Below are positions 1-5,220 of a stretch of 5,220 bases of DNA, piece by piece (the first letter of the stretch is position 1; every line of letters starts with the position of its first letter). The notes under the pieces are model-generated. The model saw only the letters and a list, made by a program, of their open reading frames with translations, ran no database searches and was not told the origin of the DNA. The DNA is from JBCCEV01 sp039030125 (GTDB lineage: Bacteria > Pseudomonadota > Gammaproteobacteria > Ga0077536): contig JBCCEV010000217.1 of assembly GCA_039030125.1 (NCBI GenBank), positions 1 to 5,220 of the forward strand, given 5' to 3'. The position numbers were made by a program, and so were the translations under genes.

Positions 1-49
1 CCGGATTGCGAGTGAATTGGACGCACTGGGGTATGAGGTTGCAATTCGG
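1..49. repeat. Short inverted repeat bounding an inverted segment inside the M20 gene
   Basis: CCGGATTGC at 1-9 and GCAATTCGG at 41-49 are inverted copies with one mismatch, separated by 31 bases. The enclosed DNA is in the opposite orientation to the coding sequence around it: flipping it in place restores a family-like protein (TATRIASELDALGYEV). The arms mark the likely exchange points, either of a true inversion or of a template-switch chimera at microhomology. The left neighbour sequence is outside the window, so these cannot be told apart here. Confidence 0.7.
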
Positions 50-177
50 GTCGCGGTGACGTACTCCGTAAAGCCGAGTTCGGCCAACCGATGAAAGTCC
101 CGACGATAGTCAATCCATCGTGGTGTTTGCTCTTCGATGAACTGGTTGAGGTCAAGCGTCAATGTGGGGTGATTCAT
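1..177 (-). CDS. M20-family amidohydrolase, AbgA-like, N-terminal fragment (runs off left edge)
   Basis: The minus strand has an ATG at 177 and stays open for 59 codons to the window edge. Residues 10-46 match the N-terminus of M20 amidohydrolases, closest from memory to E. coli AbgA: an LNQF segment near residue 10, RRDFH at 25-29, an AELGF stretch at 32-36 and TATRIA at 41-46. AbgA has RRDFHHYAESGW and a TAT motif at the same spacing. AbgA pairs with AbgB to cleave p-aminobenzoyl-glutamate, a folate breakdown product; related M20 enzymes cleave other N-acyl amino acids, so the substrate here is open. The metal-binding part lies outside the window. From about residue 44 the protein stops matching the family because bases 1-49 are inverted relative to the expected gene; the plus strand of that stretch reads RIASELDALGYEVAIR, exactly the missing continuation. 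The frame stays open through the inverted part. The ATG fits the family N-terminus; an in-frame TAA lies 21 codons upstream and the ribosome site is weak. Confidence 0.78.
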   Translation of the reverse strand, partial: MNHPTLTLDLNQFIEEQTPRWIDYRRDFHRLAELGFTEYVTATRIATSYPSASNSLAIR

Positions 178-234
178 TGGTGATTGTCTACCTGGAAGAT
201 TGTCGAATCCGGAGCGCTCCAAACACCGCCTTTT

Positions 235-262
235 AGATTATGGATTGGTGAGCAGAGTGCAA
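235..262 (-). promoter_or_regulatory. Weak candidate promoter for the M20 gene
   Basis: Read on the minus strand, TTGCAC (257-262) is followed after 16 bases by TAATCT (235-240); an overlapping CATAAT lies at 237-242. This would start transcription roughly 50 bases before the ATG at 177. The match to the sigma-70 consensus is only fair. The same divergent gap (178-450) also holds a perfect 10-base palindrome, GGAGCGCTCC, at 211-220, downstream of this promoter in the leader, and must contain the promoter of the plus-strand channel gene. For that gene I see only a TATTAA at 322-327 and an isolated TTGACA at 347-352, neither with a convincing partner. Confidence 0.25.
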
Positions 263-450
263 ACGGGATACGGCGGTGGCAACGCTCATGTGGATCGAAG
301 TTTTGATGCGGCGCGCGCGGCTATTAAAGCGTACCACGCATGTTGATTGACATCTGCCGGCGAGCGAGTGTCCGTTCCTTGTGCCCTCGCGACATCTCAC
401 TCTCGATGCGTTACTCTCCTCGACACCGGTCTTGTGACGATACAAGAAGA

Positions 451-1614
451 ATGAACGTCATACGGGCAATAATGCCGCTCATCGCCGCATACTGGTGCGT
501 GGGCCTGCACGCGGGTGGTTTCTCAACCAACGGCGTCGCAACACATGCCCAATCCATGCAAAGCGCATTTGTGGCGATTGCCGACGATCCATCTGCCGTT
601 TTTTACAATCCCGCCGGCGTTGCCGGACTCGACGGTGACCAGGTGTTGCTCAACACCTTTGTCATAATGCCTTCCATTGGGTTTGACAGTACCCGTGGCC
701 GGGGCGATGCCACATCTTCACGAAACGGTTTGGGATATTCGCTGTTCGCGACCACGGATAGGCTCAACGCACTTAGCTTCGGGTTTGGCGTATTTTCTCC
801 GTTCGCCCGGCTCACCCGGTATGACGTAGGTCCGGCGGTTAACAATGTCGATCACAGCTCCAGGGTGTTACGCGTTGACGTTGCACCTAGCGTCGCGAAG
901 AGCTGGGGGAATGTATCGGTCGGTGCGGGCGCGTCGTTCGGCTCTGTAACGTTGCAATCCGATGTCCTCGGTCTTCGCGAAAAGGGGAGCGGCAACGGTG
1001 TTGCATTCCAGTTGGGCGCCCTATTTAAGGGAGACCGATTCAACGTTGGCTTTTCGGCGCGCTCGCCTATGACGGCACGCGTGAAAGGCTCTGGCACGCT
1101 ACGCCGGTCTCCGGCGCCCACTCAGCGAGGAAAATTCAAAGCGGATTTTCGCTTTCCAGCCATGATTAGTGCGGGTGTTGCCTATCGGGTTAGGCAGGAT
1201 ACCGTGGTTTCAGCCGCGCTCGATTGGCAACTATGGTCTTCGATTAACACTGTGCGACGCAGATATATTGACAACCCAATCTTGACTGAATTGGCCGTCA
1301 ATCGCGTTGACGCTGACAACAGTATGACATTTCGTCTTGGCGTTCGTCGGGAACTCGCCGCGCGTTGGATGTTTACCGCAGGTTATTCATATACCCAAAG
1401 CGCGTTTGCTCAAGCCCGGCTGGTGCCGGCGTTCCCAGATTTCGACGCCCACGCGGTCTCTCTAGGCGTCGGCTATTTCACCAAGCGATTTCGCGTCAGC
1501 ATTGGCTACGAGTTCGCGATTAGCGGAGCAAAAGTAAGTAATAATCCGGTTTTTCCTGGAGAGTACTCACTGCGAGCAAATAATTTGATGCTCGGGTTGA
1601 AAGCGAGGTTATAA
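451..1614 (+). CDS. FadL/OmpP1/TodX-family outer-membrane channel
   Basis: This 387-residue protein is a predicted outer-membrane beta-barrel of the FadL type, which lets hydrophobic compounds such as long-chain fatty acids or aromatic hydrocarbons cross the outer membrane. Residues 1-21 form a signal peptide (basic start, hydrophobic core, likely cut after LHA before GGFSTNG). The mature N-terminus is typical of FadL: a GF start, then AFVAIADDPSAVFYNPAGVAGL at about 39-60, the conserved hatch-region pattern with its D-D and NPAG. The rest alternates polar and hydrophobic residues with many aromatic and glycine turns, as in barrel strands. The last residue is Leu instead of the common terminal Phe or Trp. 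The frame is open from an ATG at 340, but the extra 37 residues are Arg-rich and would bury the signal peptide, so the ATG at 451 is preferred; AGAAGA abuts it, too close for a good ribosome site. Length suits the shorter members of the family. The substrate cannot be read from sequence. Confidence 0.93.
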   Translation: MNVIRAIMPLIAAYWCVGLHAGGFSTNGVATHAQSMQSAFVAIADDPSAVFYNPAGVAGLDGDQVLLNTFVIMPSIGFDSTRGRGDATSSRNGLGYSLFATTDRLNALSFGFGVFSPFARLTRYDVGPAVNNVDHSSRVLRVDVAPSVAKSWGNVSVGAGASFGSVTLQSDVLGLREKGSGNGVAFQLGALFKGDRFNVGFSARSPMTARVKGSGTLRRSPAPTQRGKFKADFRFPAMISAGVAYRVRQDTVVSAALDWQLWSSINTVRRRYIDNPILTELAVNRVDADNSMTFRLGVRRELAARWMFTAGYSYTQSAFAQARLVPAFPDFDAHAVSLGVGYFTKRFRVSIGYEFAISGAKVSNNPVFPGEYSLRANNLMLGLKARL

Positions 1615-1735
1615 GCTCTCGGAAGCAATAAGACGCGTTGGATTGAAACCGTGGACTCCGGGCGGAAGCAAGGGTACGACGCACGGACATACTGACCGAC
1701 ACCTGCATTGTGCAACGGGGCCAATGCAAACATAG
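1615..1735. other. Short gap between channel gene and unknown gene
   Basis: No convincing terminator is visible: there is no GC stem followed by a T run. A weak hairpin (GCATTG at 1705-1710 with CAATGC at 1722-1727, 11-base loop) sits just before the TTG start at 1736. The next gene's frame is open back to 1616 except for one TAG at 1733-1735, and an ATG CAA ACA TAG mini-frame abuts the TTG. The absence of a terminator leaves co-transcription from the channel gene possible. Confidence 0.35.
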
Positions 1736-2389
1736 TTGAGCGCGAACTTGTCTAATCGGCAGAATGAAATTACCGCGGTCATTGAGGGCGCTAGCACCGC
1801 AACGCGCTTTCGACTGCCAGACTTGACGCTCATCGACCTACAGGATATTCCCCCTCAACTGCTTCCCAGTAGAACAGATGTTGCCCAAGCTGTTTCGTCG
1901 ATAAATTGGATGTCGCGCCCGGAGAGAACGCATACCGCGTCCCGAGCGTTCGAAGATAATCTCATGCGAGTTTACGCTTACCTAGCCTCAGCCAGCGGAC
2001 TAGTGTATTGGGACGCTATCACTCAGGGTACCTATCAGAGTTTCATGCTTTATGTGCACGAGGTTGTGGAGCTAGGTTGTTATGTTCGCGACGCGGCGGA
2101 CCCGTGGACGCGACGGGCGAGCAATACCGGCTACCATGCGGAAGCGTTGTTAATTGAGCACCGACTAATTCAGGGTGCGGCGAGCGTGCTTGGTTTGCAT
2201 GTTCCCACTTTGCGCGATCTGGTTATCAGTAACCCGAGCGTTTCGGAGAATGACGCGTTCTTTGATTGGGAAGCTCTCACTCTCCATTGCTCATACGCAC
2301 TCTCAGATGAAGACCAACTAAGCGACACCGTTGATTCAGCCGCACGAGTCTACGAGCAACTGAACTTCAAACCGCTCGGGCATCAATAG
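1736..2389 (+). CDS. Hypothetical soluble protein, 217 residues
   Basis: I do not recognise a family. The protein has no signal peptide and no transmembrane segment, is moderately acidic and looks largely helical: helices are likely around 44-57, 65-92, 97-119, 132-153 and 191-209. It is rich in aromatic and acidic residues in the middle (YVHEVVELGCYVRD at 106-119, YHAEALLIEHRL at 133-144); the repeated His-x-x-Glu or Glu-x-x-x-Glu spacing there could be a metal or catalytic site, but this is only a pattern. The start is a TTG directly after an in-frame TAG; another TTG follows at 1748, and the first in-frame ATG (1910) would lose 58 residues. CGGGG at 1716-1720 is a distant ribosome-site candidate. 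The gene ends 11 bases before the large membrane protein, so the two are probably one operon and the products may act together. Confidence 0.78.
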   Translation: MSANLSNRQNEITAVIEGASTATRFRLPDLTLIDLQDIPPQLLPSRTDVAQAVSSINWMSRPERTHTASRAFEDNLMRVYAYLASASGLVYWDAITQGTYQSFMLYVHEVVELGCYVRDAADPWTRRASNTGYHAEALLIEHRLIQGAASVLGLHVPTLRDLVISNPSVSENDAFFDWEALTLHCSYALSDEDQLSDTVDSAARVYEQLNFKPLGHQ

Positions 2390-2400
2390 CGGGTCTGCCT

Positions 2401-4548
2401 ATGAAGTTTCGAATCGCCATTCCGGACTCCAAAGTGACGCGGTATGCGGGCTTTGCGTATGAGCGCAACGGAGAAGTCTTCGTCTTTGGCGCAATGTGGC
2501 GCAGACCCCGCCGAGCAAAAGTCGACGGACTCGGCGCGCTAGGTTTCGAGCACTGCCCCGAAAACGCTACCGGCTGGGGGGCCACGGTGGAGTCAACTGC
2601 GCTCTCGCCGCCCGAGCTCGCGGTCGAGCTCGCGGCGACGGCCACGATGCCGGTTGAGGAACCACCCAGAAGCATATTCTCCTGGGGTGGCGTGCCCGCC
2701 GTCATATTGTCGCTGCGGCCTCGAGTGGCCGCGGAGGAAATCGGATCGCTATTGCAGCATTGCTGGGTGCGTCCGGTCGCGCGTGATTTTCCGAACACCA
2801 AATTCTTTTTTGCGCTCGTAATCTGGCAGCTCGTGGCCGCCTTATGCGCGCTTACCGTCATTTATCTCTTCCACGGTGGAACGCTACCTTGGTCGGCGCT
2901 TGCATACGGGGTCACCCTTAGTCTGACGGGAACATTGATTTGCGGCGCAGCACTCACGTTCGTGGGGGCCGCGGTAGCGGGATTCCTATTCACGTTTAGC
3001 TTCGCGGTTGGATTTGGCGCTGTTTCTGACGTCGTTAGTGGCGGATCGCTGGCGACCGAGGTGTGGGCGCAAGAGCCGATATCGAGGATGTTGCTCGGCG
3101 TCGCGAGCGTGTCGATGCCGCCGCTATATGTTTGGTTTCTGACCATCGTGACGCTCGCAGTTGCCGGCTACACGATGGCAAACGCGGACCGATTGGGGTC
3201 GGAGTCAGTCGGTCGCGGACGGCTCGTTTTAGGGGCAGTGGGCGGATTCTGCGCCGGCATTCTGGTGCCAATTACCTTAGGTGTCGGGGCCCTGTTCGCT
3301 TATATAGCAACGGGTAGTGCCGAGCCGACTTGGTCATCGTTGTCGGTTGCATACGCGATTGTTGGTTCGGGTACTTTTGCGGTGGTAGTCGGTACCCGTT
3401 CGACGCTAAGCGGGCTGCGCCAGGTGCTACTAATTTGGGTATTGCATGGCGGATTCTGGCTTCTCGTTGCTCAATTCGCGTATCCGTTGTTTGCCGAGTC
3501 TTGGGCGTTCCCATTCTTGCTCGGGGTCATTCCAGCGTATTTTCACGGTTCTATTTTTGTTTGCGCGTACATCGTGGGTGCAAAGATCGGTGGGCCGCGT
3601 GCCGGGGCAATGGCTTGTGCGCTCGAAGGTGCCTTGGGATATCTCGGTTTTCTGGCATTTACTTACTGGTCCAAACCAGTGTTACAGATGTTTGTGGTTG
3701 TCAGTGTTTTTCTCACCGCGTTAATCGTCATGGCGGCAATCGCTTATTTCATCGTGAGTCGTCGGCAGTCGTTGAATTTCTTCGCCCAATTTTTGCCGGC
3801 AAGTGCGGTTGGCTTCGGTATTTTCCTGGTAATCGCGGCGTGGTGGCAAAGTGCGCCCGGCTTAGTGGAATTCCTTGCAGTTTGGATGCATCGAGTGGGC
3901 CTAATAACCTTAGGGCTTTTCTTGGCAGTCGCCCAGTACTTGCAGCTCGAAGGCATGATACGAATATCTATGAAGCAACCGTCTTCGAGTTTGGCTGCGT
4001 GTTACGGTCGTTTGCACGTTATCACGGAGCTAGTACCGGGCGTCTCGGCACTCTTGATTCTCTTTAGCGGATTGGTGTTGACGCACGCCAAAGTCACCGG
4101 ATTTCCCGGGTGGTTGGTACTTCTTACGGGATTGTTCGCGTTTATGTTTGTCGACGGGCTCACGCATTTTCGGGGGCACGTCAAAAAAATGCACGAAGCG
4201 ACCAAAGCGGGTGCAGTCCGTTTCTCGCAAATTACCTCGGTTGGCAACGCAGTTAGTCTATTTGTGCACTTTGCGAGTTACCCAGTCGCAGTGTATCTAG
4301 GTGTCGTGCGCCCCGACCTGTCGACCGTGCTGAGCGGTTGGCTAGGTGCGCTAGCCGGTGCCATGAGCGCGATCGGTGTTGGTTCATCGGCGAGCTCATT
4401 GGTAGCGCTGGCTATCTGGATGGGGGTATGCGGCGGAAGCGTTCTGTTCTTTCGCCTCATGCTCTCTCGGTTTTACTCGCGCGTTTGGCGCAAGACTCTG
4501 TCGCTCGACCGTGCTTCAACGCACGGGGGGGTGGGAAGCGCCAGATGA
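2401..4548 (+). CDS. Large polytopic membrane protein of unknown function, 715 residues
   Basis: Residues 1-132 look soluble and carry no signal peptide, so this end probably faces the cytoplasm; they include a short acidic/alanine stretch (PELAVELAA, 71-79) and a proline-rich link. From 135 on there are about 15-16 hydrophobic segments, roughly 135-156, 166-206 (two), 230-258, 275-302, 314-331, 341-360, 368-394, 403-421, 427-452, 464-482, 490-514, 543-561, 569-586, 612-635, 643-660 and 665-686, then a basic tail. I do not recognise the whole protein. The part at about 490-636 weakly recalls DUF2269/CopD-like helix bundles: a His near the start of one helix (H497), a GRLH at 536-539, a PGVSALLILFSGLVL helix and a His cluster H589/H593/H598. 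No ATP-binding, protease or transporter signature was seen. GCGGG at 2389-2393, 7 bases before the ATG, may be the ribosome site. It follows the unknown soluble protein closely and ends 14 bases from the convergent repressor gene. A G7 run (4525-4531) lies near its end. Confidence 0.9.
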   Translation: MKFRIAIPDSKVTRYAGFAYERNGEVFVFGAMWRRPRRAKVDGLGALGFEHCPENATGWGATVESTALSPPELAVELAATATMPVEEPPRSIFSWGGVPAVILSLRPRVAAEEIGSLLQHCWVRPVARDFPNTKFFFALVIWQLVAALCALTVIYLFHGGTLPWSALAYGVTLSLTGTLICGAALTFVGAAVAGFLFTFSFAVGFGAVSDVVSGGSLATEVWAQEPISRMLLGVASVSMPPLYVWFLTIVTLAVAGYTMANADRLGSESVGRGRLVLGAVGGFCAGILVPITLGVGALFAYIATGSAEPTWSSLSVAYAIVGSGTFAVVVGTRSTLSGLRQVLLIWVLHGGFWLLVAQFAYPLFAESWAFPFLLGVIPAYFHGSIFVCAYIVGAKIGGPRAGAMACALEGALGYLGFLAFTYWSKPVLQMFVVVSVFLTALIVMAAIAYFIVSRRQSLNFFAQFLPASAVGFGIFLVIAAWWQSAPGLVEFLAVWMHRVGLITLGLFLAVAQYLQLEGMIRISMKQPSSSLAACYGRLHVITELVPGVSALLILFSGLVLTHAKVTGFPGWLVLLTGLFAFMFVDGLTHFRGHVKKMHEATKAGAVRFSQITSVGNAVSLFVHFASYPVAVYLGVVRPDLSTVLSGWLGALAGAMSAIGVGSSASSLVALAIWMGVCGGSVLFFRLMLSRFYSRVWRKTLSLDRASTHGGVGSAR

Positions 4549-4562
4549 GGTGTGGCCCGCCC

Positions 4563-4973
4563 TCATTCGCGAAGCTCCAGTAGCCGTGCGAATTCCTCTA
4601 ACGCTAACGCCCGGTGCTCCTCCGGAAACGCAGCCGCCAGCGCCGCCAGCGTCGGTCGGAGGACGCTAATGGGGTCGTATACGCATCGATAAAGCGGCCC
4701 TTTGCGCGTGGCCCCTCGGGTGCGCAGTGCACCCCCGCCGGACGATGCGGTGCCGACCGGCGCGGCGGCTGAGACTTGGGTGATAAGCCCTTTTGCCTTA
4801 AGGCTCCGCAGATAGGTGGATACCGTCGTGGGCGCGGGCGCAGCCGCGCCGCGCTTAGTGCGCCGCTCCACAACACCTTCCCAAACACTCGAAAGCCCCA
4901 GGGGCTCGGGCGACTCCCACAGCACCGCTAGCGCGTCTATCTCGCCGGCATTAGGCGACTCTAAATCCTTCAT
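4563..4973 (-). CDS. BlaI/MecI/CopY-family winged-helix repressor
   Basis: The 136-residue protein has the layout of BlaI/MecI repressors: a first helix with GEIDALAVLWE (10-20), matching the 'DAEWEVMKIIW' type start, a second helix at 27-38, a recognition helix with TTVSTYLRSLKAKGLI (49-64), a wing ending in GPLYRCVYDP (92-101) and C-terminal dimerisation helices at 102-136. Such proteins bind as dimers to TACA/TGTA-type inverted repeats and repress themselves and neighbouring genes; BlaI and MecI are released by BlaR/MecR proteolysis, CopY by copper. The wing has about 20 extra Ala/Gly/Ser-rich residues (68-90) compared with MecI, and the metal-binding CxC motif of CopY is absent. The start at 4973 gives the usual family N-terminus, although the ribosome site directly before it is poor (AAAGAAA). 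The gene faces the membrane-protein gene tail to tail, and its upstream DNA is one arm of a large palindrome with a candidate operator. Confidence 0.9.
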   Translation of the reverse strand: MKDLESPNAGEIDALAVLWESPEPLGLSSVWEGVVERRTKRGAAAPAPTTVSTYLRSLKAKGLITQVSAAAPVGTASSGGGALRTRGATRKGPLYRCVYDPISVLRPTLAALAAAFPEEHRALALEEFARLLELRE

Positions 4974-4986
4974 TTTCTTTGGCCAT
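4951..4986 (-). CDS. Possible 11-codon leader ORF overlapping the repressor start
   Basis: An ATG at 4986 opens a frame of 11 codons (MAKENEGFRVA) ending in TAA at 4951-4953, in a different frame from the repressor, whose ATG lies inside it. The only AGGAG in the leader (plus-strand 5000-5004) is 13 bases from this ATG and 26 from the repressor ATG, so ribosomes might enter here and restart on the repressor. It could equally be chance; there is no coding evidence beyond the arrangement. Confidence 0.2.
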   Translation of the reverse strand: MAKENEGFRVA

Positions 4987-5013
4987 GCACGTCAGGGATC
5001 TCCTGTCGGGACA

Positions 5014-5032
5014 TTCTACGGTAAATGTAGAA
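5014..5032. promoter_or_regulatory. Candidate BlaI-family operator, repressor side
   Basis: TTCTAC, seven bases, then GTAGAA: a perfect 6-base inverted repeat of the kind bound by BlaI/MecI repressors, whose known sites are built around TACTACA/TGTAGTA or TACA/TGTA halves. It lies 41 bases before the repressor ATG. On the minus strand its inner half overlaps TAGAAT (5013-5018), a good -10 hexamer, so bound repressor would block the promoter and give autorepression. No good -35 at 16-18 bases is visible. Confidence 0.55.
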
Positions 5033-5035
5033 CTC

Positions 5036-5061
5036 AATAGAGCAACTTAATAGACAAACGA
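5036..5061 (+). repeat. Two imperfect 13-base direct repeats in the palindrome arm
   Basis: AATAGAGCAACTT at 5036-5048 is followed directly by AATAGACAAACGA at 5049-5061; the pair recurs inverted on the right arm at 5133-5158. A 13-base period just upstream of the candidate operator could be a second protein-binding site or part of the upstream promoter. The repeat is short and may be chance. Confidence 0.3.
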
Positions 5062-5119
5062 TAAATTCGTAGGCAATATCGAGCCCTTAGGAATAGGCCG
5101 ATGGGGACCGGGTGATGTC

Positions 5120-5220
5120 GCCTACGAATTTCTCGTTTGTCTATTAAGTTGCTCTATTGAGTTCTACATTTACCGTAGAATGTCCCGACAGAAGATCCCT
5201 GACGTGCATGGCCCAAGAAA
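5120..5220. repeat. Right arm of a giant palindrome (101 bases)
   Basis: Inverted copy of 4974-5074 with 98 of 101 bases conserved. It runs to the last base of the window. Because it copies the repressor leader, it is set up as the upstream region of a rightward gene: the mirror of the repressor ATG would be at 5221, just outside, and the mirror of the leader ATG is at 5208 (ATG GCC CAA GAA). One of the three changes turns the AGGAG of the left leader into AGAAG here (5190-5194). Confidence 0.97.
5162..5180. promoter_or_regulatory. Candidate BlaI-family operator, right-hand side
   Basis: Exact inverted copy of the site at 5014-5032, carried on the right palindrome arm, with the -10-like TAGAAT now on the plus strand at 5176-5181. 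It would let the same repressor control a rightward gene starting at or just beyond the window edge. The two operator centres are 148 bases apart, so cooperative binding or looping is possible but not shown. Confidence 0.5.

Larger units (their letters stand above)
4974..5074. repeat. Left arm of a giant palindrome (101 bases)
   Basis: This arm pairs with 5120-5220 as an inverted repeat with no gaps: position x pairs with 10194 minus x. Only three positions differ: 4980/5214, 5002/5192 and 5062/5132. The arm begins at the base immediately before the repressor ATG, so it comprises the whole repressor leader and promoter region. Its outer limit may be further out, because the window ends at the mirror position. 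The 45-base centre (5075-5119) is not symmetric and shows no feature I recognise. Confidence 0.97.

Noticed and set aside
340..450. Extended N-terminus of the channel protein from the ATG at 340
   Set aside because: The extra 37 residues are Arg/Ser-rich and would place the signal peptide internally; FadL-type proteins start with the signal peptide, which fits the ATG at 451.
2614..2635. GAGCTCGCGG repeated at 2614-2623 and 2626-2635
   Set aside because: It encodes the in-frame repeat ELAVELAA within the membrane protein's soluble region; a four-codon local duplication in a GC-rich stretch explains it without a regulatory role.
2367..2861. 164-residue open frame on the minus strand opposite the membrane protein
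   Set aside because: It lies antisense to the N-terminal part of the membrane-protein gene, is Ser/Thr/Ala-rich in the way antisense frames are, and has no recognisable motif.
3330..4067. 245-residue plus-strand open frame inside the membrane-protein gene
   Set aside because: It is an out-of-frame shadow: Cys/Arg/Gly-rich with no domain, while the 715-residue frame through the same bases has regular hydrophobic segments.
4525..4531. G7 run near the end of the membrane-protein gene as a phase-variation tract
   Set aside because: It affects only the last six or so residues, so slippage would change little; seven Gs is short for a phase-variable tract.
4549..4562. Terminator between the convergent genes
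   Set aside because: The 14-base gap has no stem-loop and no T run; the nearby TTCGCGAA is only 8 bases with no loop and lies in the repressor's coding end.
4974..5220. Palindrome as an integron attC site, retron RNA or intrinsic terminator
   Set aside because: There are no attC-type core sites, no reverse transcriptase gene and no T tract; the arms are much longer and more perfect than any of these require.

Overview
The window looks like a chromosomal piece from a Gram-negative bacterium. It carries an outer-membrane FadL/OmpP1-type barrel with a clear signal peptide, genes are densely packed, and base composition is moderately GC-rich by eye. A proteobacterium is plausible, but nothing here fixes the lineage.

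Layout from left to right. (1) At 1-177, minus strand, is the 5' part of an M20-family amidohydrolase gene resembling AbgA (p-aminobenzoyl-glutamate hydrolase subunit A). It runs off the left edge, and its last ~16 codons in the window are the reverse complement of what the family expects. (2) A 273-base divergent intergenic region follows. (3) At 451-1614, plus, is a FadL/OmpP1/TodX-type outer-membrane channel. (4) At 1736-2389, plus, is a soluble protein of unknown function with a TTG start. (5) At 2401-4548, plus, 11 bases further on, is a large membrane protein with an N-terminal soluble region and about 15-16 hydrophobic segments. Its C-terminal part weakly recalls DUF2269/CopD-like helix bundles. 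(6) At 4563-4973, minus, convergent with the previous gene, is a BlaI/MecI/CopY-type winged-helix repressor. (7) From the repressor's start codon to the right edge (4974-5220) is a giant near-perfect palindrome: two 101-base arms, 98/101 identical when inverted, around a 45-base centre. Each arm holds a copy of an inverted repeat, TTCTAC-N7-GTAGAA, that looks like a BlaI-family operator.

How the genes may work together. The two unknown genes at 1736-4548 are probably co-transcribed, possibly with the channel gene upstream, giving a cell-envelope/membrane cluster. The repressor probably controls itself and whatever lies to the right of the window, because the palindrome gives both directions nearly identical upstream DNA. 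No BlaR-type sensor protease is visible.

Both window ends consist of inverted sequence: a short one at the left inside the M20 gene and a long one at the right. This may be real biology (inversion, inverted duplication) or the signature of fold-back chimeras or assembly breaks at contig ends. It is the main point to settle before interpreting either end.
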